Below, in pieces: positions 53,730 through 62,481 of a stretch of DNA of 64,000 nt; the stretch's first letter is position 1; each line of letters opens with the position of its first letter. Below the pieces are notes generated by a model. The model had not been told where the DNA came from. It ran no database searches and saw only the letters and a program-made list of their open reading frames with translations. This DNA comes from an uncultured Lachnospiraceae bacterium (GTDB lineage Bacteria; Bacillota; Clostridia; Lachnospirales; Lachnospiraceae), in the NCBI GenBank assembly GCA_947566645.1, contig CANOKL010000004.1, positions 62,001 through 126,000 on the forward strand, given 5' to 3'. A program made the translations under genes and the position numbers.

Positions 53730-55067
53730 ATGGGATTAATCAAAGCAGCATTCGGGGCAATGAGCGGTGCAATGGCAGATCAGTGGAAGGAATACTTTTA
53801 CTGTGATGCGCTGGAGGCGGATATACTGGCAGCCAGAGGTGAGAAGCATACCTCCGGGCGTTCTGCCAATCGTAGAGGAGAGGACAATGTAATTACGGAC
53901 GGATCACATATTGCCGTGGCTGACGGCCAGTGTATGATCATCGTGGAGGGCGGCAGGGTAATTGATGCATGTGCAGAGCCGGGGGCGTATACTTATGACA
54001 GCAAAACCAGTCCGTCTATATTCGGCGGTTCCTTTCTGGACGGACTTAAGGGAATTGCAAGAGATGCATGGGAGCGTTTCCAATTCGGAGGGGGAGCCGG
54101 AAGGGATCAGCGCATCTACTATGTGAACATTAAGGAAATCCCGGGAAATAAGTACGGCACCCCGAATCCGGTTCCATTTCGGATTGTGGACAGGAATATC
54201 GGTCTGGACGTAGACATCTCTATCCGCTGCAATGGCGAGTATTCCTACCGGATTGTCAATCCTATGGCATTTTATGCCAATGTCTGCGGAAATGTCAGCA
54301 ATGTATATACAAGGGATCAGATTGACTCTATGCTGAAATCCGAGCTTCTGACCGCACTCCAGCCGGCATTTGCAAAGCTCTCTGAGCAGGGGATCCGCTA
54401 CAGTGCCCTTCCGGGACATACCATGGAGATCTCTGACGCGCTGAATGAGGTCCTTTCAAAAAAGTGGACCGAACTTCGGGGGATTCTTGTATATTCCTTT
54501 GGAATGAACAGCGTATCAGCCTCAAAGGAAGACGAGGATATGATCAAACAGCTCCAGAAGTCCGCAGTAATGCGTGACCCGAATATGGCTGCTGCCACAC
54601 TGGTGGGAGCCCAGGCCGATGCAATGCGCCAGGCGGCAGGCAACCAGCACGGCGCCATGAGCGGATTCATGGGCATGGGAATGGCCCAGCAGGCAGGCGG
54701 AGTCAGCATCCAGAATCTCTACGCAATGGGGCAGAATACCCAGAAGCAGGGCATGCAAGGGCAGGATGCCCGGGCGGCGGATTCTGAAAAACCTGCAGGA
54801 TGGACCTGTGCCTGCGGTGCGTCGGGAAATACCGGGAAGTTCTGCGCCCAGTGCGGTGCACGAAGACCTGCGGCTCCAGAGGGCTGGGTCTGCTCCTGTG
54901 GAACTGTAAACAAAGGAAAATTCTGTACGGAATGCGGAAAGGCAAAGCCAAAAGGTGCATTACAGTACAGATGTGATAAATGCGGATGGACGCCGGAGGA
55001 TCCGTCGAATCCTCCGAAATTCTGCCCGGAGTGCGGAGATCCGTTTGATGACAGGGATATGCAATAA
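53730..55067 (+). CDS. SPFH domain protein with zinc ribbons (YdjI-like)
   Basis: The 445-residue protein has an SPFH/virion-core-like region at about 50-270, a Gly/Met/Gln-rich linker, then three C-terminal zinc ribbons (WTCACGASGNTGKFCAQCG, WVCSCGTVNKGKFCTECG, YRCDKCG...KFCPECG). SPFH proteins scaffold membrane patches. B. subtilis YdjI is the partner that brings PspA to the membrane. It starts behind GGAGG, 89 bases after the TPM gene. Confidence 0.87.
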   Translation: MGLIKAAFGAMSGAMADQWKEYFYCDALEADILAARGEKHTSGRSANRRGEDNVITDGSHIAVADGQCMIIVEGGRVIDACAEPGAYTYDSKTSPSIFGGSFLDGLKGIARDAWERFQFGGGAGRDQRIYYVNIKEIPGNKYGTPNPVPFRIVDRNIGLDVDISIRCNGEYSYRIVNPMAFYANVCGNVSNVYTRDQIDSMLKSELLTALQPAFAKLSEQGIRYSALPGHTMEISDALNEVLSKKWTELRGILVYSFGMNSVSASKEDEDMIKQLQKSAVMRDPNMAAATLVGAQADAMRQAAGNQHGAMSGFMGMGMAQQAGGVSIQNLYAMGQNTQKQGMQGQDARAADSEKPAGWTCACGASGNTGKFCAQCGARRPAAPEGWVCSCGTVNKGKFCTECGKAKPKGALQYRCDKCGWTPEDPSNPPKFCPECGDPFDDRDMQ

Positions 55068-55070
55068 AAG

Positions 55071-56462
55071 ATGAAAGAGGAAAAGAGAAAGCGAAAAAAG
55101 ACAGAATACAAAACGACAGCTGCAGAGCGTATCAGCTATTCCCTGTATTTTATAGGACAGAATCTGATCTATGCGCTGATTTATATGTATATCAATGTCT
55201 ATTTTACAGATGTGGGGATACCGGCGTTTGCAGTTGCCGGTATCGCACTGACTGTAAAGGTGTGGGATGCAGTAAATGACCCACTTTTCGGCGGTCTTGT
55301 GGATAAGGTTCATTTTAAAAATGGAAAGTTTGTCCCATGGATTCAGATTTCAATTCCGGTTGTCCTGGCAGCAACCATGCTGTTGTTTGCGATTCCTGAA
55401 AATATGGGAAGAGCAGCAAAGACTGCCTGGGCAGTGGCAGCCTATCTGCTCTGGTCTGTGGGCTATACTATGAATGATGTTCCGATCTTCGGACTGGTTA
55501 CGACTATGACGGACAATCAGAATGAGAGGACTTCTCTGAATGTAATCGGCCGGGTATCGGCCACGCTGGCGTCCACAGTCGTCATGGTCATCATCCCTTC
55601 CTTCCGAGAATCTATCGGCGGATGGACAGCAGCGGTTTTTATCCTGGCTGCTGCAGCTGCTGTTACCATGATCCCAATCTGTTTTACCGCAAAGGAACGA
55701 ATGATGCCGGCAAAGGAGGAGCAGGAAGTAAGTCTGGGGGAAATGCTTCGCTATCTGATGCATAATCGTTTTCTGTTCATCTATTATACAGCGCTGCTGA
55801 TTGGCGGAGCGCTGAATATCGCATCTCCATGGAGGCTTTATATAGCAAGATTCTGCCTGCAGGATGAATCCGTTATGTCCATTACAGGAATCATGGGGGT
55901 TATCCCCACTGTTGCTGCCGGACTGTTCATTCCGGCGCTCAGCCGCCGGATGGATAAATTCAGGCTGTACTATATGGCAGCATCTGCAGCGCTTGTCCTG
56001 AATCTGATCCGGTGGGCGGCAGGCTTTGACAATCTGGCCGTTTATCTGGTTCTGACCTTTGCTGCGTCTGTGCCTTCCGGCTTTACAAGTGTGCTGATGT
56101 TCATGTTTACCCCGGATTGTGCTGAATATGGATGCTATATGACCGGGAAAAGCTGCCCCGGAATCACCTTTGCCGCGCAGACATTTTTTGCAAAGCTTCA
56201 GTCAGCGCTCATGACCGCACTGGGAGCCTTTATCCTGGGGATGACTGGCTTTATCGAAGGAGAGGGTGCGGTACAGGCAGAGGGCTTTGCAGATGTACTC
56301 TGGAATACGGGCTGTATCGTCCCGGCCGTGGGAGCGGCAGCCTCGCTGGTGATTCTGCGTTTTTATAAACTGAACGACCATGATGTGCAGCTTATGGCAA
56401 AGTGCAATTATGGCGTGCTTACAAGAGAAGAGGCCGAAGGCAGGATGATTCACAGATATTGA
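55071..56462 (+). CDS. MFS transporter (glycoside-pentoside-hexuronide type)
   Basis: The 463-residue protein has twelve membrane helices and fits the GPH cation-symporter family: AERISYSLYFIGQNLIYALI at the front, TVKVWDAVNDPLFGGLVDKV in loop 2-3, and PDCAEYGCYMTGKSCPGITF late. It should import a sugar or glycoside with sodium or protons; the substrate is not evident and there are no glycosidase genes nearby. It starts 3 bases after the YdjI-like gene, which is odd for a sugar transporter. Confidence 0.88.
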   Translation: MKEEKRKRKKTEYKTTAAERISYSLYFIGQNLIYALIYMYINVYFTDVGIPAFAVAGIALTVKVWDAVNDPLFGGLVDKVHFKNGKFVPWIQISIPVVLAATMLLFAIPENMGRAAKTAWAVAAYLLWSVGYTMNDVPIFGLVTTMTDNQNERTSLNVIGRVSATLASTVVMVIIPSFRESIGGWTAAVFILAAAAAVTMIPICFTAKERMMPAKEEQEVSLGEMLRYLMHNRFLFIYYTALLIGGALNIASPWRLYIARFCLQDESVMSITGIMGVIPTVAAGLFIPALSRRMDKFRLYYMAASAALVLNLIRWAAGFDNLAVYLVLTFAASVPSGFTSVLMFMFTPDCAEYGCYMTGKSCPGITFAAQTFFAKLQSALMTALGAFILGMTGFIEGEGAVQAEGFADVLWNTGCIVPAVGAAASLVILRFYKLNDHDVQLMAKCNYGVLTREEAEGRMIHRY

Positions 56463-56552
56463 CGGAATTGTTTTTTTCCGGTAAGACGTTATGATTTAAA
56501 CAAAAGCATCCGATAATCATTGAAAGGACATAAGGGCAGGTGAAGACAGAAT

Positions 56553-57542
56553 ATGAAAATATACGGAAATGATTCATTTTTTACAGAAAAGAACGGTATT
56601 CGAAATGCGGCACAGATGAAAGCAGTACAGGAGAACAGAAAGATTACAGAATTTGCCGGACGGTTTATAGAGGAGCATCGTGCTGACGTAAAGGACCGGA
56701 TCACCGTTTCCCGGGAAGGCATGGATTATATCAGGGAGCAGCTTACGGAGATGGAAAACAGAACAGACGCTGAAACAGGGGCAGAAAAAAGTCTGACTCA
56801 GATTACCCATCGAGTGCCTGCGCCGTCGGATCCATCATATGCTGATTTTATCAGGCTGAACAGTATTACTGTGGACGAGAACGGGATGAGCCGGGAACTC
56901 TATCTTGACTTGAATATCCAGTTTCTGCATGAGATGGAGGGGAAGGACAGCCGGGACTGGAATCAGTATATGGAAGCGCTTGCAAAAGCATATACCTCTG
57001 TACGGCAGCGCATTACAGAAGGATATGAGGAAGGCACCAGGGCGGTCTGGATACAGGATGACCGTGCCGGGGAGGATTTTGATGGGACCACGCTTGAGAT
57101 AGACGGGCAGACGGTGCATTACCGCAGGCTTACAAAGGAAGAAGAGATCCGTTATCTGGACAAATCTCTTGACCAGTTTACACAGGATGTGGCAAAGTGG
57201 TACGTAAAAGAGGAAGCAGCGGTCAAAAGAGAGGAAGCAGAAAAAGAGGCGTACGAAGCTTATAAAGAGGAGAATAAAGGGTGGATCGCTTTTGAGAGGC
57301 TTGTAAACCGCCTTGTGGACGAAGCAAGGAACCTTTTTGACAAAGTCCGTGAGGAGATCGCGAAGCTGGAGGCAATGAACAAGAATGAGATAGACTTTGA
57401 AGGGAGAATGGAGGCAGAGGCTTATAACTACAGGGCAGAGACTGTGGAAAGAGGCCGGAAGCAGTCACAGCTGGATAATTACAGGAAGATCAGCCAGATG
57501 ACGTCAGATGTGGCGGCACTCTGGGGAAATATCCGGGCTTAA
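56553..57542 (+). CDS. Unknown coiled-coil protein (329 aa)
   Basis: I recognise no family. The protein is soluble and acidic and has ITVSREGMDYIREQLTEMEN near 50-70, a beta-rich centre (FDGTTLEIDGQTVHYRRL), and a charged helical second half (about 200-310) rich in Glu, Lys and Ala. No signal peptide or membrane helix is seen. Its ATG follows a GCAGGTGAAG site. Proteins with this start (MKIYG.DSFF) recur in Lachnospiraceae. It may belong to the envelope cluster upstream, but I see no proof. Confidence 0.7.
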   Translation: MKIYGNDSFFTEKNGIRNAAQMKAVQENRKITEFAGRFIEEHRADVKDRITVSREGMDYIREQLTEMENRTDAETGAEKSLTQITHRVPAPSDPSYADFIRLNSITVDENGMSRELYLDLNIQFLHEMEGKDSRDWNQYMEALAKAYTSVRQRITEGYEEGTRAVWIQDDRAGEDFDGTTLEIDGQTVHYRRLTKEEEIRYLDKSLDQFTQDVAKWYVKEEAAVKREEAEKEAYEAYKEENKGWIAFERLVNRLVDEARNLFDKVREEIAKLEAMNKNEIDFEGRMEAEAYNYRAETVERGRKQSQLDNYRKISQMTSDVAALWGNIRA

Positions 57543-57657
57543 AGTAAGTGCAGAGGATTGTACAGACCTTAAAAAGCTGCAAAGCTATGGAATCTGGACG
57601 GACAGTGAAATGAGAGTATGTGTGGATAATACAGAATAAAGGAAGAAGTGTGCATTT

Positions 57658-58392
57658 ATGAAGGAAGAATGTTTGATATGTAAAGCTCCGCTTGAATATC
57701 TGGAAACGAATGAGGTTATGGAGTGTTCCATATGTCATAAAAAAGAAAACAGCAAAACCAGATGTGTAAAAGGGCATTATGTGTGTAATGAGTGCCATAC
57801 TGCAGGCATGGATGTCATTACCAGGATCTGCCTGCAAGAAGATTCAAAGAATCCGGTCCGGATCTTAGAGAAGATGATGGAACAGCCATTCTGCCATATG
57901 CATGGGCCGGAGCATCATGTAATGGTTGGTTCGGCTTTGCTGACAGCCTATAAAAATGCCGGCGGTGATATTGAACTGCAGCCATCGCTGGCTGAAATAA
58001 TGGACAGGGGAAAAAGTGTCCCCGGAGGAACATGTGGCTTCTGGGGCGCCTGTGGAGCCGGTATCAGCGCCGGTATGTTTGTGTCGGTTATTACGAAATC
58101 GACCCCGCTGGCCATAGAACCTTTCAGGCTTTCCCATTTGATGACGTCAAAGGCTTTGGGAGAGATCGGGGCAGTTGGAGGCCCCCGCTGCTGTAAAAGG
58201 GATTCGTACTTGTCTGTTCTTTCGGCTATTGATTTTGTAAAGGAATATTTTGGCGTTGAGATGGAAAAGCCGGTGATTGTGTGCAGCTATTCTGCGCAAA
58301 ATAATCAATGTATTGGAAAACGCTGTCCGTTTGCAAGGGTAAATCATAAGGGAGAAGAAGTCTATGAGCTTTCTGGCGATCTTCGGATATGA
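57658..58392 (+). CDS. DUF5714 domain-containing protein
   Basis: The 244-residue protein starts with two CxxC pairs (CLICKAPLEY, CSICHKKEN) and has CNECHTAGMD, then the DUF5714 region with HVMVGSALLTAYKNAGG, GGTCGFWGACGAGISAGMF and a late CxxxxCPF. The many cysteines suggest a metal or Fe-S site. The reaction is unknown. It overlaps the kinase gene by 29 bases. Confidence 0.85.
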   Translation: MKEECLICKAPLEYLETNEVMECSICHKKENSKTRCVKGHYVCNECHTAGMDVITRICLQEDSKNPVRILEKMMEQPFCHMHGPEHHVMVGSALLTAYKNAGGDIELQPSLAEIMDRGKSVPGGTCGFWGACGAGISAGMFVSVITKSTPLAIEPFRLSHLMTSKALGEIGAVGGPRCCKRDSYLSVLSAIDFVKEYFGVEMEKPVIVCSYSAQNNQCIGKRCPFARVNHKGEEVYELSGDLRI

Positions 58393-59737
58393 TATTTTTG
58401 CAGGTCTTTTCGGGCTTGCTTCGGATGTCTGTGTCGGCATAGTAATTTTAAAGAATATGCCCCGCGGCAGCAGAAGGAAGTATGTATTTTGTAAAGTGTT
58501 TTTTGCCGCTGTCTATGTTGTAATGTTAGCATTTCTCATGGCATTCCTTTATAAAGGGCATTTTCTCAGGCTTACTTCCGTCAATATAGCGGCATGCTAT
58601 GTGGTGCTTTTAGGGAATGCAGCCTGTATCAGCATGCTCTTTGGGGAAGCTTTCCAGACATGCTGGGGGATTGTTATATTCAGCGGAATCGTAAAAGAAT
58701 TTTCGGGTGCCGCAAGTTTTTTACTTCTTTCAGACAGACGTCTGGATTTGAGTATTACAAATGAGCGTATGCTGTATTTTTTTGGAAATACGCTGATGAC
58801 TCCTGTTTTACTTCTCCTGTTTTTATTTTTTCTGTATAAGATGAAAATCGGAGAGGTGTACTGTCAATGGATGGAACACAAGAGTTCCTGGGGCTTTGGC
58901 CTGATCTGCTTAAGTACATATCCGCTTCTTTATATCGGAGTGGCTGAATTTCTTATGAGCCGGGGAATGAGCCGCAATGGCAGCTTAATCGTTGTGTTTC
59001 TCATAATGTTCGTTATGCTGGTTCTTTTTAATTATATGGGTCTTGAAGAACAGCAGCGAAAGGAGTTTGACGCACAGCAGCTGATTCTTAAGCAGCAGAA
59101 TGCTTATATCCGTACTCTGGAAGGAATGCAGGAGGAGATGAGGCGTTTCCGGCATGATTACAAAAATATGATGTCAGGGATGTATCTGAAGGCAAAGGAA
59201 GGAGATCTTACAGAAGCGCTGGAGTTTATCCGGGAAATGACAGAAGACTTTGACAGCCAGATTGGCGGACAGCTCCGGCAGATGTCACAGCTTGGCAATG
59301 TCTATATGTCCGAGATAAAAGGACTTCTCCTTACAAAGCTTTCGGAAATGCAAAAGGACCAGACAGCCTGTGAACTGGAGGTCATGCATCCGTTTTACGG
59401 GGCAGAATTTAAGACGACCGATCTGTGCAGATGTTTAGGCATCCTGATTGATAACGCGATGGATGAGGTGCGGGGAAGAGAGGATGCACGGGTATATATT
59501 ATGATCAGCAGCCAGGAGGACTGTACGACATTCCGGGTGAAGAATCTGCTGTATCATAAGGTGGATGTGCCTGAGATCTGGAAGCAGGGCTATTCCACGA
59601 GGGGAACGGACCGCGGAACCGGGCTTGCAAGCTACAAGAAGACCGTGGATCTTTATGAAAATGTTCTCCCGGTTACAGCGGTGAAGGATGGATATTTCAT
59701 TCAGGAGCTTAAGATCAGAAAACGGAATGCAGAGTAA
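58364..59737 (+). CDS. GHKL sensor histidine kinase (AgrC-like, HPK10)
   Basis: The 457-residue protein has six to seven membrane helices in its first 225 residues, then a coiled coil, phospho-acceptor His264 in RFRHDYKNMMSGM, and a GHKL ATPase domain with GILIDNAMDEV and TRGTDRGTGLASYKKTV. This is the AgrC/HPK10 class, which senses peptides at the membrane. I find no AgrD or AgrB gene near it. It begins inside the DUF5714 gene and its partner regulator starts 13 bases after it. Confidence 0.92.
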   Translation: MSFLAIFGYDIFAGLFGLASDVCVGIVILKNMPRGSRRKYVFCKVFFAAVYVVMLAFLMAFLYKGHFLRLTSVNIAACYVVLLGNAACISMLFGEAFQTCWGIVIFSGIVKEFSGAASFLLLSDRRLDLSITNERMLYFFGNTLMTPVLLLLFLFFLYKMKIGEVYCQWMEHKSSWGFGLICLSTYPLLYIGVAEFLMSRGMSRNGSLIVVFLIMFVMLVLFNYMGLEEQQRKEFDAQQLILKQQNAYIRTLEGMQEEMRRFRHDYKNMMSGMYLKAKEGDLTEALEFIREMTEDFDSQIGGQLRQMSQLGNVYMSEIKGLLLTKLSEMQKDQTACELEVMHPFYGAEFKTTDLCRCLGILIDNAMDEVRGREDARVYIMISSQEDCTTFRVKNLLYHKVDVPEIWKQGYSTRGTDRGTGLASYKKTVDLYENVLPVTAVKDGYFIQELKIRKRNAE

Positions 59738-59750
59738 GGGGGAATAACAT

Positions 59751-60485
59751 ATGCTTCCGGTGTACATTTGTGAAGATGAGGAGGAAATCCGCAGGATTCA
59801 GATGGAATATCTGGAAAAGCAGATTCTGATTGAAGGATATGATATGAAGATTGCCGTATGCAGCGGATGCCCGGAGAAGATCCTTGATGCAGTGAAGGAT
59901 GCTTCCGGAAGGGGGATTTATTTTCTGGATGTGGAGCTTAAAGGAGAATCTATGGACGGGTTTTCACTCGGACAGCAAATCAGGAAATATGACCCCAGAG
60001 GGTTTATTATCTATGTGACTGCATATAAAAATCTGGCCTTCGAGACCTTCCGGTATCATCTGGAGGCCCTGGATTATATTGTGAAGGAAAGTATGGAGAC
60101 AATGAAAGAGGGGCTCAGACACAGCCTTTCTGTAATTACGGAGCGGATGCAGGCGGAACAGGGGGAACACAGGGAATTCTTTTCTGTGAAGGTGATGGAT
60201 GTGGTAAAGCATGTCCCGGTAGATGAGATCATGTTTTTCGAGGCCGCCCCAGGCACCCACAGGATTGCGCTCCATGGAACAAATGACTGGTTTGATTTTA
60301 TCGGGAGCCTAAGAGAACTGGAGGGACAGCTTGGAAGCAGGTTTCTCAGAGCCCACAGGGCATATCTGGTGAATGTGGAACAGATTGCAGAACTGGACCT
60401 TAAGGGACGCGAGATAAGAATGAAAAATGGAGAGAGATGTCTGTTTTCAAAGAATATGAAGGGACAGCTTCTGGAGAGAATCTGA
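59751..60485 (+). CDS. LytTR response regulator (AgrA-like)
   Basis: The 244-residue protein has a receiver domain with VYICEDEEEIRRIQ and Asp60 in IYFLDVELKGE, then a LytTR DNA-binding domain with HRIALHGTNDWFDFIGSL and RFLRAHRAYLVNVEQI. It acts with the GHKL kinase upstream. Target promoters usually carry paired imperfect direct repeats; I could not fix one. The ABC transporter downstream is a reasonable target. Confidence 0.93.
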   Translation: MLPVYICEDEEEIRRIQMEYLEKQILIEGYDMKIAVCSGCPEKILDAVKDASGRGIYFLDVELKGESMDGFSLGQQIRKYDPRGFIIYVTAYKNLAFETFRYHLEALDYIVKESMETMKEGLRHSLSVITERMQAEQGEHREFFSVKVMDVVKHVPVDEIMFFEAAPGTHRIALHGTNDWFDFIGSLRELEGQLGSRFLRAHRAYLVNVEQIAELDLKGREIRMKNGERCLFSKNMKGQLLERI

Positions 60486-60549
60486 GATGAGATGCCGCTT
60501 GTATTTCGACAGGGATTACAGGTTAGAAGTACAATAGCAGATAGGGAAA

Positions 60550-60595
60550 GGATACCCCGCTGCCTGACTGGTTCAGGCAGCGGGGTATCCTTTTC
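60550..60595 (+). terminator. Terminator after the regulator gene
   Basis: An 18-bp perfect stem, GGATACCCCGCTGCCTGA against 60573-60590, is followed by TTTTC. It is one of the strongest hairpins in the window. Confidence 0.93.
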
Positions 60596-60688
60596 AGGCA
60601 TATTTTTGTGTATAGATGAAGGGATGTGTTAGGATTTCAGTAATGTGCTAATGTTAATGCACAAGAAAAATAGAAAGAGGGTTATTGT

Positions 60689-61546
60689 ATGGAACAGAAT
60701 GTATTACTTTCTCTGTCGCACATCTCCAAACGATTTAAGACAGAACTTGCACTGAAGGACATCAGTATGACACTTTCCAAGGGCGAAATACTGGGCTTCT
60801 TAGGGCCGTCGGGCTCTGGAAAGACGACGACAATTAAGATTATTACGGGACAGCTCAGGCAGACCACAGGTGAGGCAAAGCTTCTGGGAACGGATTCGGC
60901 AAATATTGACGCTTCCATCTATGAAAAAATAGGGGTGGTTTCAGACAACAGCGGAATTTATGAAAAAATGACGGTATGGCAGAATCTTTATCTGTTTGCC
61001 AGGATATGGAAGGTGCCGCGCGGGAGAGTGGAGCAGGTAATCAGCCAGGTGGGTCTTGCAGAGCATATAAAAAAACCGGCGGGGAAGCTTTCAAAAGGGC
61101 AGACCCAGAGGCTTGTTCTTGCAAGGGCAGTTCTTCATAAGCCGAGAGTTCTGTTTCTGGATGAGCCTACCAGCGGGCTTGATCCGTCTACAGCCGTAGC
61201 GATCCACAGGATGCTTCTGGATCTTAAGGAAGAAGGAATGGCGATTTTTCTTACAACTCACAATATGGAAGAGGCTGCAAAGCTTTGCGACAAAGTTGCG
61301 CTTCTGCATGAGGGGGAGATTGTGGAATTTGGCCCGCCCCAGGAAATCTGCCTGAAATATAACCAGATTAAAAAATATCATGTGCTGCTTAACAGCGATA
61401 AGGATCTGGTGCTTGAGCAGAATTCAGAAAATATCGGCAGGATTGCCAGGTGGATGGAGAATGACCAGATAGCATGCATCCATTCTTGTGAGCCGACGCT
61501 TGAAACGGTATTTCTTGAGGTGACGGGAAAGGACTTAAATATTTAA
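60689..61546 (+). CDS. ABC transporter ATP-binding protein
   Basis: The 285-residue protein has Walker A (GPSGSGKTTTIK), a Q-loop, a signature KLSKGQTQRLVLARA and Walker B VLFLDEPTSGLDPS, then H-loop LTTHNMEEA. The C-terminal extension is typical of exporters that pump drugs, peptides or sodium (CcmA/NatA class). The signature reads LSKGQ, a common LSGGQ variant. It has AAAGAGGG before ATG. The permease starts 25 bases after it. Confidence 0.94.
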   Translation: MEQNVLLSLSHISKRFKTELALKDISMTLSKGEILGFLGPSGSGKTTTIKIITGQLRQTTGEAKLLGTDSANIDASIYEKIGVVSDNSGIYEKMTVWQNLYLFARIWKVPRGRVEQVISQVGLAEHIKKPAGKLSKGQTQRLVLARAVLHKPRVLFLDEPTSGLDPSTAVAIHRMLLDLKEEGMAIFLTTHNMEEAAKLCDKVALLHEGEIVEFGPPQEICLKYNQIKKYHVLLNSDKDLVLEQNSENIGRIARWMENDQIACIHSCEPTLETVFLEVTGKDLNI

Positions 61547-61570
61547 TAACTCAGAAGGGAGCTTTTTGTT

Positions 61571-62311
61571 ATGAAAAATATGCACAAATTAGCAGCAGTA
61601 GCCCAGATTAAATGGCTCTGCATCAGCAGGAATACAATGATTATGATGGGACCGGTTATGGTGATTGCCATGGTGGAGGGATGTAAGATTCTTTATGGGA
61701 GTAAGTCAGGCGGCGGGCTTGCGCCTTACCTTACCGGGTTCCTTCTGAATCTGGGGCTCTCCATGAATATCTGCTGCGAAGGCTTTGTTATGGTAGGAAC
61801 CACCATTGCAGAGGAGAAGGAAAAGCATACACTGCGGGTTCTCATGACATCCTCTGTTACCGGGGTGCAGTACTTTATCGGGACTATTATATTTCCATTT
61901 CTCATGCTGATGGCGGTAAATTATATTGTACTTCTTATCATCGGGATTCCTTTTGAAATGATACCTGCACTTCCCTTTTTCCTTGTGAGTGTTACAGCTT
62001 CTCTTACAAGCTGCGTGCTTGGGATGATTGTAGGAATCTGTGCGAAGGATCAGATGAATGCAAGTCTGATTGTCACTCCTTTTATGATGATTTTTATGCT
62101 GGTTCCTGTGTTTGGAAATCTGTCAGAGGGGCTTCATAAGATTTCGGGATTTCTTTTTACCGGAGTTATGGCAGGGATGACGGAGTGCCTTGCGAACGGG
62201 GAAAAATATGTGATGACATCCATGGATGCAGCAGTGCTTTTTGGTGAGCTGATCATCAGTATTCTTGTATTTCTTGTACTTTATAAAAGGAATGGCTATG
62301 AGAAGGATTAA
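61571..62311 (+). CDS. ABC-2 type transporter permease
   Basis: The 246-residue protein has six membrane helices and EEKEKHTLRVLMTSSVTGVQY, the coupling-helix region of ABC-2 exporters. It pairs with the ATP-binding protein upstream. The substrate is not evident; linkage to an AgrC/AgrA-like pair favours peptide or bacteriocin export or immunity. Confidence 0.9.
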   Translation: MKNMHKLAAVAQIKWLCISRNTMIMMGPVMVIAMVEGCKILYGSKSGGGLAPYLTGFLLNLGLSMNICCEGFVMVGTTIAEEKEKHTLRVLMTSSVTGVQYFIGTIIFPFLMLMAVNYIVLLIIGIPFEMIPALPFFLVSVTASLTSCVLGMIVGICAKDQMNASLIVTPFMMIFMLVPVFGNLSEGLHKISGFLFTGVMAGMTECLANGEKYVMTSMDAAVLFGELIISILVFLVLYKRNGYEKD

Positions 62312-62401
62312 GTGAAAATTAATAGACTACGGATCATGGGATAAAAGCTATCATTTTTCCTTTGTCTTTCTTTAAATACTTATCAAATATTTAAGAAATG
62401 C

Positions 62402-62455
62402 CGATATTATAATGTTAGGGTTAAAAGGTATTTTGACCCTGACATTATAATATCG
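62402..62455. terminator. Long AT-rich hairpin between ABC permease and MCP genes
   Basis: A 25-base arm (62402-62426, CGATATTATAATGTTAGGG...) pairs with 62431-62455 over a 4-base loop, with two G-T pairs. It is followed by TATTT. It probably ends the ABC transcript. Confidence 0.65.
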
Positions 62456-62481
62456 TATTTGAATAAAAGGAGATCAGGGAT

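Noticed and set aside
57543..60688. AgrD-like signal peptide gene for the GHKL kinase
   Set aside because: I looked in the gaps before 57658, between kinase and regulator, and after the regulator; no short frame with a cysteine-containing peptide and ribosome site was seen.
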